A stretch of DNA of 64,000 nucleotides from Posidonia oceanica (lineage: Eukaryota; Streptophyta; Magnoliopsida; Alismatales; Posidoniaceae). The position numbers and the translations under genes are program-made. The stretch lies in the NCBI GenBank assembly GCA_037176725.1, contig JAZBRS010000039.1:21488001-21552000 (forward strand). Reading direction: 5' to 3'. The notes below the pieces were generated by a model, which was not told the DNA's origin, searched no databases, and saw only the letters and a list, made by a program, of their open reading frames with translations. This document shows, one piece after another, positions 1-11,032 of the stretch; position 1 is the stretch's first letter, and each line of letters opens with the position of its first letter.

Positions 1-760
1 AACGACGATGTCGTCGCCCCAGCGGAATTTGATCATGCAGTGGAGAGTCGAGGGGATAACTTGATGCTTATGCAGCCAAGGGTGCCCAAGCAGAAGGTTG
101 AAAGAGGGCTCCAAATCGACGATGTAGAACTCCACATTGAAAACAACTGGGCCGATGGCGAGGGGAATAACCAGAATCCCGAGAGCATCGTGGTGCGTAT
201 TATCGAATGGCATCATCCCCTTGGTGGCTGGTGTGATGTTTGAATCCAAGTCTAGTTGTTGTGCGCAAAGGGCAGACATTAAGGCCTGCACCGTTGTCGA
301 TCAGCATTAGGGGGATGCAGAAATCCTTGTACTACACTGTGACAAAGAGGATTTGGTTGTGGTTGATCCCCACTAGAGGTAATTCATCATTGGAAAAATG
401 ATGACGTGAGGCTCTACGATCATGCCCACCATGCTATCTAGGGTTGCTGGCCAAATGGTTGGGGAAATGTGTGCTGCCTGGAACGCGTGGAGGAAAGCCT
501 CTCGATGTTCCAAGGAAGTGTGGATGAGGTCCCAAATGGATATATCAGCCTTCACCTTCTTAAGCTGGGCAGTGATATCAGCTGAAGGCTGGTCTTTTTT
601 GTTAGAGGCAGAGGGGATAGAAAGTTGAGTGGGGTTCTCTATTGTTGGTGGTTTGGTCGGTGTTTTGCTGCTGGGGTAGGTGCGGCTTCTGAGGTAGTGG
701 GTTTGGCTACCAGTGTTGGGGGCTTGAACACCATTCCCGACTGTGTGACTTCCACGCACA
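1..760 (-). pseudogene. Element C protease region, broken
   Basis: This aligns with the protease reading of B (29311-30156): both have the segment KADISIWDLIH, a run ending near the DELPL-like site, and then the retropepsin region. Base 1 of the window corresponds to about 29419 in B, so the C-terminal end of the protease is cut off by the window edge. A single-base shift in the run of A at about 394-398 moves the frame from the upstream part into the protease core, and an in-frame TAG follows near 340. The product would be an aspartic protease that cuts the Gag-Pol polyprotein. The copy cannot encode an active enzyme. Assignment rests on similarity to the neighbour B, whose motif is clearer. 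Confidence 0.7.
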
Positions 761-999
761 TCTCTATGGTGTAGTTGTACAGGACTCTATGGGTGTACCG
801 GGTCAGATTATTGACCACGGGGAGGTGAGTCGTGAGCTCCAGCGGAGTTGGTGGTGGATTGGTAGGGTTTGTTGGCTGTGCTTATCGAGAGGATGGCTGA
901 GAAGACTCTAGCTGAGGTCTGGCAAGCAAGCAGATGGGTGGTCCAACCTGTTGTTGCATGGTGGGTCGATTGGCAGAACGCTCCGGTACGGCATCCAGT

Positions 1000-1542
1000 T
1001 AGATGATATGAATCGTTGATTCAAAGCCGGTGAGAGCAGCACGATTTTGAGAGACAGGAAATGGTTCGGAAACAAGGTGAATCAAGGTTGAAGGGTCCGC
1101 TACGGGCGTGACGGACCCAGAATGAAAGAGAGAGTGGACTCCTGGGGTCCCAGGGCCCCCCGAGCCAGAGTGCTCAGGCAAAGGTTGATGAACAATGCTG
1201 GGATGAAGCGGGGCTGAAGCTGATGTAGGGGCTGATGCTGGTGGAGGTGCAGAGGTGGACAGGTGGAGGCTGCCTCCTGAGTGTTGATGATTATGACCTT
1301 CCGGTCAATCAAGTCCTGTATCGCTCCCCGTAGTGTGAAACAATTATCCGTCGAGTGGCCCATGACTCGATGGTAATTGCAGTAGAGGCATGCCCTGTAC
1401 CACACTGGGAGTGGATTGGGCGGTGGGTGAACGTCGGGGAACTTCAAGAGCGACGCAACCTTCAATAGGATGGCACTCAGCGGTTCAACGAGTAGCATGA
1501 AGTTGCGCTCGCTTGCGCGAGGTTGTCTCTGTGCCTGCCATT
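1000..1542 (-). pseudogene. gag: Element C gag, C-terminal part with CHHC zinc knuckle
   Basis: A minus-strand frame from 1498 contains a knuckle-like motif CNYHRVMGHSTDNC (CX2HX4HX4C), followed by the helix-like stretch LRGAIQDLIDRK. The same motif and flank occur in the gag of A and B. This is the nucleic-acid-binding end of Gag. The gene is cut at 1542 by insertion of D; its N-terminal and capsid part resumes at 11033. The spacing from knuckle to protease fits a gag-pro arrangement as in B. Frame changes between this piece and the protease show decay. The knuckle has His where the usual retroviral CCHC has its second Cys. Confidence 0.75.
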
Positions 1543-3115
1543 TGTGGATGTGGATTCTGGTGGGTGTTTGGATGAAGATAACAATGCTTCCACGACGATG
1601 TTAACTTCGTTGTGATCGCCACTTATCAATGGGCAGACAAGGTGCCTATGGAGATGTAGATGATGTGGGTACTCGGTTCATTAGATCGACGGCAGGATGT
1701 CGTCCAATGGCCTCCTCGTGTCACGTGAGTGTTTTCCTTTTCCTTCAAAACAAATGAAAATAAGAGATCTAGATAAGTTTGTGTGTAGTAAATGATAACA
1801 AAAGAAAACAGAGAATAATATGAACAAATGAATCTAATACTAACCGAGGGTTGTTCCCCGCATGCATATGCTATGGGTCCTATGTTAAGGAATGCAATAA
1901 TGAAATGTAATAAAAAAGATTAGAAGAAGATACTCCCTTCACCCTCGTGCTATATGCAGTGGAGTAAGGAAGTGGAGGCACGGTTGGAGCTCCAGCTAGG
2001 CTCAAGATCTCTGGAATTGAAGTTGGGATGTGGTGATCTCTGGGATCGATAATGGAGGCTAGGGTTTCTCTCTTGAAGATGTAACTCTCTCTCTATAGGT
2101 GGATCCCAAACCCTAAAAATTGGTCGTCCCCCGTGCACTGAATCATAGAGGCTTTTTATAGGTTCGTGGGACACGGGTAGCTCAACCCTAGGAAGTTTCT
2201 AGAAGAACACTGAGTTTTAGGGTTAGTCGCCGCATAAGGGGGCGACTGGGACAAATATCTCCCGAAAAAATAGAGGAAAATGCCAGGGAAACACCGCGTG
2301 ACCAGGTCAGCGGAGTCCACATCAGCTAGTCGCCGCATATAGTGGCGCCTAGCTGTAGCACTATTTCAGTAACTAAAATATTTGTTTCTGATTTTTAGGA
2401 GATTCTAAGGGATTGGGTTCTGATTTTTAGGGATTTGATTAGCACATTAAAACGTGTTAAAAATCAAGATATTTGTTTTGAAGCCACCTAGGATTTTCTA
2501 GATTGTTCTTTGATTATTTTATTTATGATATATGTGTTATACCATATAATAAATGCTAAAAAATCACATGAATATCAATAATTTACGGAAAAATGTTATA
2601 ATAGCTTATAAAATTCCCGTATAATATATTAATGCCCAGGATATTGATATTAAGCTGGAGAGAGAGGAAATGATGCTAGTCACTGTCACATAGGCACCTA
2701 CATAGTCCAGTCGCCCCTCTGAAAGGCGCCTGGCTGTGTCGCCACTCTGGGAGGCAACTAGCTAAGTCTTTTGCATTTTTAACCCTATCTTTTAAGTTAG
2801 ATCCAGAAAACTCGATAAAAGCCCAGAAAAATTCAGAGATCTCATGAAATCATAAAAACGTCTTCTTTAACTCAAATCTGCTACGGATTTTAGTGGGATA
2901 AAGAGTGCTCAAGGTACTTGAACTTGCAACGAGTCTGAGTGCGTTAGCTATGCCACAGCTAACAACCTTGAGTCAAGCAAAATCAAGCATTGTTTTTAAG
3001 CAAATCGTGAAAACTCCGGAAAAATATCTTATTAAGCCTTAGTTGTGTGATCTGGGTGCCTTAGAAGTTCCTATCCTCTATGAACTCTAGGAAATGCGAA
3101 AATAGGATATCTACA
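1543..3115 (-). repeat. Element D 3' LTR (1,573 bp)
   Basis: Direct copy of 9449-11032. It contains several short inverted repeats built on GTCGCC and GGCGAC or GGCGCC: AGTCGCC (2225-2231) with GGCGACT (2241-2247), AGCTAG (2324-2329) with CTAGCT (2349-2354) enclosing CGCC/GGCG, and a further set near 2709-2765. Short minus-strand open frames at 1950-2338 lie inside the LTR and are not treated as genes. Confidence 0.93.
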
Positions 3116-3131
3116 GATGCCCCTCCTTGGA
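3116..3131 (-). other. Element D polypurine tract
   Basis: Directly inside the 3' LTR the minus strand reads TCCAAGGAGGGGCATC, then the LTR start TGTAGATATCC. The core GGAGGGGCATC is the same as in elements A and B although the LTRs are unrelated. This is the expected primer for plus-strand DNA synthesis. Confidence 0.85.
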
Positions 3132-5533
3132 GTTGATCTTGGAACAAGATCGGGTCCAAGGTAAGAACAAATGTCCCATTGAGCATTTCCTGAAAAAAGG
3201 GAGCTCCGTCTCAAACAATCCGCTACTAGGGATGAAAAAAAGATAAATAAAAAGGAAGAAGGGGTGAATTGACTCGGTGTCAGGAGATTGCCGAACGGCC
3301 AAGTGGTTCGATTAATTGCTGTCATATTGAAGACTCAGGCATCGAGGGGTCAAGTCGGTGCTATGTGTCCTAGCTGATGTCGAGACCTGTCAACCATGTA
3401 GAGATATACTTCAATGGGGCAGAAGCAAAGGAGGAGATCGTGGGGTGTGACCCTTACATGATCGAAAAGGAGTGCTCTTGTGGCATTTTGTTTGAGATTT
3501 TACTCGGATTGGAATTGATAGAAGAATTGGTAGGAACTAGGTTGGCTCTAGGAGAATCACATGTCCTAAGGATTTCTAACACTCTTGAAGGTCACTTGGC
3601 TCCGTCCGTGCTCCACTTCCAATGATATGAGAAAATGCATGGATGCATGATTCAAGCAAACAATGATAATGCAAATGTAAGTCAACATACGATACAATGA
3701 ATGGTCTATATGCTAGGTTAGGCCGGCGGGGTACGGTTGTTCCCAAACCATATGGACATATGCAAAATGACTGAATGCAATTTGTTGTGGTCAAGTGTTT
3801 TCCATCCTTGAGTGTGATCGGTACTCTCAGGAAAGGACTGTCGTCCCACAGCTCGATTTGGCAAATAAAGGAGTTCTATGATTAAAGAACTGGGTGAGGG
3901 AGTGAACCCTTCCTTTGCCAAACCGGGGTTTGCCTTTTAGTCAAAGTGGGTGTGCCTTTGCACACTATATGAGCCCCTTAGGTGTGAGCTCATTCTTTAG
4001 ATGGTGAGATTTGTACCTGCACACTTAACAAGAGATGTTAGTAATCACAGGTGAACCTTCCCCAGTTCCTAGGGCAATTGACTAAGTTATACTTGTATAG
4101 GAGATAAAGTAATCCCTTAATCAACATGCTTGAGAACTAGGTGGAGGGAATTAGTCTTGGCCTCAGCAGAGAGATGGAAAATCGGAGCCCAGTAGATGCC
4201 GATTGTGAGTCATCCGTAGATGCTCTAAAGATTATTGCAGAAGCAATGTTTTTGTTGGGGAAACGCACCTAAGCCGTGAGATACGCTTGAGTAGGACGCT
4301 ATCTCCAAATCCGAGGTGAATGATTTTTGCATCATCAGCTAGACTAATTTCAGTTTTCCTACTTACTAAGTTTCCACTTGTATGTAGGGTGGATGGTGCT
4401 TCTTTTTGGTTGGTTTTCTTCGATTTTCTATTTTTTTTGAATTTTGTGATTTTATGATTTCTTTTGGTATTTTTGTTTTTCTGATTTTTTTGAATTTTAG
4501 GATTTTCTGGTTTTTTGGTATTTTGAGATTTTATATATTTTTTTGTTTGATGATTGTGGTCACAACCTTCTACTTACAGATATTTGTAGTATTGCCTTAT
4601 ATTATCTAGGGTGAGAGAACTTTCCCTTCTAACATGCCTTGTCTTTTGGGAGCTTAAGTCCTCAGACTAGCCTTAGTTTGATTATTGTTTCCTTCATTTA
4701 ATCAGTCCCTGAACTTCTAAGTTTCCCTGCCCCTTGTTTGTGAGTGAGATAGGTGGAGGAGGCTTGAAGTGCAGTAAGCTCTCGACTTTGGCTCAGGTCT
4801 TGAATTCCACTTGCCTTTCTTTGGTCCTTAATGCGTCTTTCTAGGATTTATGCTTTAGACACATAGATAGCTTTTGCCATGTTCCTTTTCCACTCTTTGG
4901 ATAGCTCTTTGTTGACCTCCTTCAGTTGGACAGTTTCTTTTACTGTCTCTTTTCATTTGTTCCTCACTTGGACAGCTTCTTTCCTCTCTGTTTGGGCAGT
5001 TTTTGCTGCCATCTTTTCTGGACGCTTTCTAAGTTATTTGGCAAGCGGTTTGTACCGTAAGCCTTTGCTCTGAGCTTGCCTTTCTCTTACCTCCCCGTGC
5101 AAGTGTATGTGCAAACAGGACAAGGTTGAGGTTACCCTATTTGTTCAGTTCCTTTTCTATTTGGGACACAACTTTCTTTCCTTGGCTAGGACTTGGTCTT
5201 TGGTTCCTTCTAGAGTTTGGCATGCTAATTAAGGGTGTGTTGTATGTGACTCCCACGGATCTAAAGATGCCTTTAGGTTGTTACAACCAGTGGTTGGACC
5301 TTCCCTGGGTGTCACGGTCTCTGCTTAGGAAACCTTAAATAATATTTTGGCAACTCTGCTTAATGCTCTAAGTTGTCGGGCATAGTCCACACTCATCAAT
5401 CATTTTTATTATTTATTTTATTACTTATAATCTAACTTAACATTAGAGATAAATAATGAACAAAATAAAGAAAACAAAAGTACAGAAAGAAAAGTGTCTT
5501 ATTTACAAGTTCTAATTGAATTAACCATTGTCC
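3132..5533 (-). other. Element D non-coding 3' internal region
   Basis: Between the end of gag and the PPT I find no conserved retrotransposon domain on either strand. The region includes a T-rich run at about 4400-4560 on the plus strand and several short open frames without recognisable motifs. In a complete Ty3/gypsy element this is where pol would be. Its replacement by about 2.4 kb of non-coding sequence is the main evidence that D is non-autonomous. Confidence 0.7.
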
Positions 5534-8155
5534 TCAGTTGGGCTCAGTGGAACTTCGCACCTCCCTTCCCAGACGAGGGGGCTTACCTGAGGGGTGACTG
5601 CGGAAGTCTACCCCTGGTGTTAAGTAGTCAGGTGCTTGTGGCACATATTCTTGTCGTTCTTTTGGTTTGCGCCCTGTCCTTGCTTTCAGAGGGTCAGAGT
5701 CGGACTCATTCTGACCCGTTCCAAGCAGTGTGCCCCTGGTGGCTTTCTCTCTTGCACTGGAGATTCTCAGGATGTAACCATTGCGATCTCTGTCAGGCTC
5801 TGCAGTAGCCTCTCCTTCATGAATGCGGTGTTCATGACTGCCCCTAGTGTGTCCAATCGTAGGATCGGGCGGTTTGGGAGGAGGATCAACTCTTGCTTGA
5901 GTTGCTTGAAGTGGTGAGTTGAATATGGCTTCCATGTCGTACCAGTCTGAGTCAGCATACTCATCATAGATGGGTGACTGGTTTTCTTGAATTATGTCCT
6001 GAAACATCTGAGAGTCCACCGCCTTCTCCTCACACTAGTCTGCATCAGTGTACTCATCATAAATGGGCAGCCAGTCTTCTTCTATTAAGTTCTGGAGCAC
6101 ACGAGAATTCGAAGTGGGTGTTGAGGGTGCCTTAAGTTCAAGGTCCTCTTCGCTTGATGGGCTTTGTTCTGGATCCACTTGTATGCATAGGATGGTTGCA
6201 AACTCAGATCGAGCAGCGGCTAAGATGATCTCTACACCCGTGTGAGCCACTCGATGGTTGAACAAGGGCTCTTGATGTATCTGCATCACTTGTTGCCCTT
6301 GCTGAGCTGCCTTTAGTCTGGCTTTAAGCTCAGGCCACATGATTTCACCCTTGTCATTAAGATTATGTATTTTATCTTTGACAGTGAAACAATCTTCAAG
6401 TGTGTGCCCATGGTTTTGATGATAAGGGCAGTGCTTGGACATGTCAGCATTTGGAAAACTTGGCTTGGGTTTAGGGAGTTGTAGATCTCCACTTTCAACC
6501 AGCATCCTGAATGTATCAGGGCTTGATTCAGGAAGCGGTGGGTAGCTTTGCCTTTGAGGGCCTTTGTAGCTCTGTGGTGGAGGGACGCTGTGGTAGCTCC
6601 CCTGCCCTTGCTGTCGCCCTTGGTATGCATTATTTGTCCATCCTTGCTGGGTATGTACCGGGTAGTCAAGTGGCGGTTGTTGTTGCTACTGTATTGGTTG
6701 CACTAACTGCCCCTAGTACTGCACTGGTTGCCCTTGGGCCAGAAATGATTGCCTAGACTGATATTGGGGGTTTCTTTGCCCTTTTTGCCTCTGCTGAATT
6801 GAAACTTGGGCTATGTCACCAGTGACGCCTTCAAGTGTATAGCTGGAGGTCTTCTTCTTGCCCCTTCCTTCGGGTTCCAAGAATGGTAGCTCTTCTTTGT
6901 GACGGAGGACTTTAGCAGCACGCTCGTACAATTGAGGATATGTTTGAAGGTCACTAATCAGCAGCCCTGTTCTGAGCGCTCCTGTAGTGTTTCGGGATAT
7001 GACCTCAACTGCTTGGCTTTTAGGTATGTAGCATTTGGACCTTGCGGCCATGTCTCTCCATCTGCTTGCAAAAGTAGCGAACTCCTCATCAGGTTTCATC
7101 CTTTCAGTGAGGAGGTCGCTCATTGTAGGCTCGTGTTAGATGCGATGGCCATATTGGAACAGAAATTTTTCCTAGACCATCTTGAAGCTATTGAGATCAT
7201 ATGCTGTAAGCATGTTGAACCATCCTAGTGCTTCTCCCTCTAAGCTTTTGAAGAAGAGGTAAATAGTAAGCCCATTGTCATATTGATAGGGCAAAGCATC
7301 CATAGTAGATGTGGCTAGATGGCCTCTTGGATCCTCTATTCCACTGTATTTCCTCATCTTCGGCATTTTGAATCCAGGTGGAAGAACAAAATGAGGAAAT
7401 TTAGCTGTGGCAAACCCTATTGGTGCTTTATGTGTAACCCCCACCTCTGTGAGTGCCTTAGAGATCATTCTCTTGATGTCCTGTCTTGGCATGGCTTGTT
7501 GTCCTTGGTTTGGGTGCCCACGTGCTTAGTGGAACGGTGGTGATAGAGGGTCGTATGGTGGAGAGAAGGGTAGGGATTGATGTGGAGTGTAGTATGATTG
7601 TGTGTTAGCGGGAGGTTGTGGTGAGTGTGTTATTCCGGGATACTGTGGTTGGTATGATGTCCCAAGATATTGTGGTTGTTGGTAGGTTGTGTATGATGGC
7701 ATGGTTTGATGCATGGGAGGATAAGTTGGCGTTGCGTGGTATTGCGGGAATGAACTTTGGGTAGGGGAGTTTATCGTGGGGTTTAGTGGTGTGGTGTGTG
7801 TGTGAGTGGGCGTGATTAGTGAGTTTCGGTGAGGGTTTAGGAAAGAAGGTAGGTGGACGGATGAGGTTTGTAGGCTCCTAAATGAGGGATGGTGGTGCCA
7901 TGTCAAGAGTTGGTAGATCTCATTAGTTGCTTCCTCAAACAGATAGGAAGCGGTCGATGTAGGCGGCACTACTGGAGAGGTTACTTTGGGAAGTGTGTGC
8001 ACAAATGAGGTACTCCATGTTCGGGAGTGGCTTACTCCTCTCTCTCCTTCAACTTCTTGTGCAAAGTTGGGAGTTTCTGGCTCTTATGCCTGTGAAGTTG
8101 AAGTCGAGGTGGATGTCACATTGATGCACTCTTGACTTGGTTGATAAAGCTCCAT
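5534..8155 (-). pseudogene. gag: Element D gag, one frame with six premature stops
   Basis: A single minus-strand frame runs from ATG at 8155 to TGA at 5534-5536, about 874 codons. A long Pro/Tyr/Gln/Thr-rich N-terminal region is followed by a retrotransposon gag core from about residue 240 (SGIEDPRGHL, then SLEGEALGWF) to about 400. A knuckle CPYHQNHGHTLEDC lies at about residues 576-589, and an acidic tail repeats the motif SPIYDEYAD. Premature stops are at 8084-8086, 7526-7528, 7172-7174, 6713-6715, 6686-6688 and 6035-6037. Each is TAA or TAG where CAA or CAG is the simple ancestor, and no frameshift is needed. The product would be the capsid/nucleocapsid protein that forms virus-like particles in the cytoplasm. 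The family is Ty3/gypsy, probably Tat-like from the CX2HX4HX4C knuckle. No protease follows. Confidence 0.85.
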
Positions 8156-9426
8156 TGTGCGAGATTGTCTTTTAAATTATTACAAAAAATTTGGAAAGAA
8201 AATTACAAACTCGATGACACTACTTGATATAGACTCGACGAAAGTAAAAATAAAATAGTAAACAGTTCCTGTTCTGGTGTTCTTGAAACCTGTTAATTGT
8301 GACAGTTTAATCCCTATAAACAATGCACACTAGAACGAAACGTCTACACTGCCGTCGCCTGTAAGTCAGGCGACCAAACAAGGCACTGTTTGAAAGGGCG
8401 GTTGAGTGAGGCACCTTCTGAACAGGCGGCTTAAGCCCTATTCTTCCAGCAGCCAAGGTCTGTTCTGGACAGACTGTGCAACAAACAGGAAGATAAAATA
8501 GTGCAAGTTTCAGACAGATCGCAGGTTTTATTTGTTGAAGTGAATAATTAGTTGATTAATTAAACCTGCATGTCTACAATTAATGGGATTTTTGGCTTAT
8601 GGGTACCACTCTTTGACCTTCGTTCAAGGTCTACCAAGAGGGCCTAGGCAGCGGGTTTGCCTCTCTAAAGAGGAGCCCACCATCTAGAATTCTGTCCTTA
8701 AAATCGGCCCTTATCAAACCACAAAACAGTAAATAAACAAGGAATACTAAAGTATCAAGTATCTACCAAGGATTATTTTGACTCAAGGAAGAGGAGGAGT
8801 CAAAATAAAGCCCTAGGACACCTTGATTTCTTAACCTAACTATCCTAACCAAACAGAGTATGGGTGAGCGACTTGCACTGGCCCAGTTCGCTCTATTTGA
8901 TTATTTTAGTTAGGGAAAGGATTTCTCATGGAACTTTAACCTTAATATCAATAAAATAGTTTCCACCTTAATGGTGGACACATACAAACCTAAAATCCAA
9001 ATAAAAAAAATAAAATTACAGAGAACAGGATGTTAATCAGTTTATTAAGCTACTACAGATCTAAAAGAAAAACAACACAAGCTACTGAAAATAATAAACG
9101 ATCTGCACTAAAATTAAAACCCAGATCCAGTCGCCTGTAATGGGTGCGCCTAGATAGGTCGCCGCAGTGGACTGCGACTAACTCAAGCGCCGGATTATTG
9201 GGCTGCTGGAAACTGGAGTTTTCTGTTTTTCAAAACAATTGTAACCCGACCCTTTATGACCCTAGACAGAAGGTTGTCGTTTCCTCAAAGTGCTAACGAG
9301 ACCTCTTGCCTTAAGATCAAGGTGATTGGGTTAGAAAAACACTACGAGGTTTAGGAGTTGTGAAAACCTAGGTGCACGGCCTCCTAAATCAAAAAAAAAA
9401 GAAAGAAACAATTAGATCTAAAGCTA
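8156..9426 (-). other. Element D 5' leader, non-coding
   Basis: This lies between the PBS and the gag ATG. No coding potential is visible. It contains a perfect hairpin GTCGCCTG (8354-8361) / CAGGCGAC (8367-8374) with a 5-nt loop, and more GTCGCC/GGCGCC/GCGAC inverted copies at about 9129-9182. The same motif family occurs in the LTRs of D. Such leaders usually hold packaging and dimerisation signals; here that is inference. Confidence 0.6.
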
Positions 9427-9444
9427 GTCCCACCGTGATCGCCA
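9427..9444 (-). other. Element D primer-binding site
   Basis: The minus strand reads TGGCGATCACGGTGGGAC, four bases after the LTR end. It starts with the TGG that pairs with a tRNA CCA end. I cannot assign the tRNA; it differs from the PBS shared by A, B and C. Confidence 0.65.
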
Positions 9445-9448
9445 GTTC

Positions 9449-11032
9449 TGTGGATATGGATTCTGGGGGATGTTTCGATGAAGATAACAATGCTTCCACG
9501 ACGTTGTTAACTTCGTTGTGATCGCCACTTATCAATGGGCGGACAAGGCGCCTAGGGAGATGTAGATGATGTGGGTACTTGGTTCATTAGATCGACGGCA
9601 GGATGTCATTCAATGGCTTCCTCGTGTCACGTGAGTGTTTTCCTTTTCCATCAAAACAAATGAAAATAAGAGATCTAGATAAGTTTGTGTGTAGTAAATG
9701 ATAACAAAAGAAAACAGAGAATAATATGAACAAATGAATCTAATACTAACTGGGGGTTGTTCCCCGCATGCATATGCTATGGGTCCTACGTTAAGGAATG
9801 CAATAATGAAATGTAATAAAAAAGATTAGAAGAAGATACTCCCTTCACCCTCATGCTGCATGCAGTGGAGTGAGGAAGTGGAGGCACGGTTGGAGCTCTA
9901 GCTAGGCTCGAGATCTTTGGGATCGAAGTAAGGACGTGGTGATCTCTGGGATCGATAATGGAGGCTAGGGTTTCTCTCTTGAAGATGTAACTCTCTCTCT
10001 AAAGGTGGATCCCAAACCCTAAAAATTGGCCGTCCCCCGTGCTCTAACTCATGGAGGCTTTTTATAGGTTCGTAGGACACAAGTGGCTCAAACCTAGGAA
10101 GTTTCTAGAAGTTTCTAGAAGAACACTAATTTTTAGGGTTAGTCACCGCATAAGGGGGTGACTGGGACAAATATCTCCCGAAAAGATAGAGGAAAATGCC
10201 AGGGAAACACCATGTGACCGGGTCAGCAGAGTCCACGTCAGCTAGTCGCCGCATATAGTGGCGCCTAACTGTAGCACTATTCCAGCAACTAAAATATTTG
10301 TTTCTGATTTTTAGGAGATTCTAAGGGATTGGGTTCTGATTTTTAGAGATTTGATTAGCACATTAAAACGTGTTAAAAATCACGATATTTGTTTTGAAGC
10401 CACCTAGGATTTTCTAGATTGTTCTTTGATTATTTTATTTATGATATATGTGTTATACCATATAATAAATGCTAAAAAATCACATGAATATCAATAATTT
10501 ACGGAAAAATGTTATAATAGCTTATAAAATTCCCGTATAATATATTAATGCCCAGGATATTGATATTAAGCTGGAGAGAGAGGAAATGGTGCTAGTCGCC
10601 TATCACACAGGCGCCTACACATTCCAGTCGCCCCTCTGAAAGGCGCCTGGCTGTGTCGCCACTCTGGGAGGCAACTAGCTAAGTCTTGTGCATTTTTAAC
10701 CCTGTCTTTTCAGTTAGATCCAGAAAACTCGATAAAAGCCCAGAAAACTTAAGAGATCTCATGAAATCATAAAAACATCTTCTTTAACTCAAATCTGCTA
10801 CGAATTTGAGTGGGACAAAGAGTGCTCAAGGTACTTGGACTTGCCACGAGTCTGAGTGCGTTAGCTATGCCATAGCTAACAACCTCAAGTCAAGCAAAAT
10901 CAAGCATTGTTTTTAAGCAAATCATGAAAACTCTGGAAAAATATGTTATTAAGCCTTAGTTGTGTGATCTTGATGCCTCTGAAGTTCCTGTCATCTATGA
11001 ACTCTGGGAATTGCTTAAATGGGATATCTACA
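9449..11032 (-). repeat. Element D 5' LTR (1,584 bp)
   Basis: Direct copy of 1543-3115 with matching termini TGTGGATA... and ...GGATATCTACA on the plus strand. It carries the same GTCGCC/GGCGCC inverted repeats, some of them changed by point mutations relative to the left copy. The transcript of D should start in this LTR on the minus strand. Confidence 0.93.

Larger units (their letters stand above)
1543..11032 (-). mobile_element. Element D: complete gag-only LTR retrotransposon, 9,490 bp
   Basis: Two direct LTRs (1543-3115 and 9449-11032) both read TGTGGAT... to ...GGATATCTACA on the plus strand. The flanks are CCATT (1538-1542) and GCATT (11033-11037), a 5-bp target duplication with one mismatch. 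On the minus strand the order is LTR, PBS, leader, gag, non-coding tail, PPT, LTR. No RT, RNase H or integrase motif is visible in the internal 6.3 kb, so D is non-autonomous (the gag-only type known as TR-GAG). The LTRs differ at roughly 4-5 % of sites by eye, which makes D clearly older than A. It is inserted in the gag gene of C, and the host gag resumes cleanly on both sides. Confidence 0.93.
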
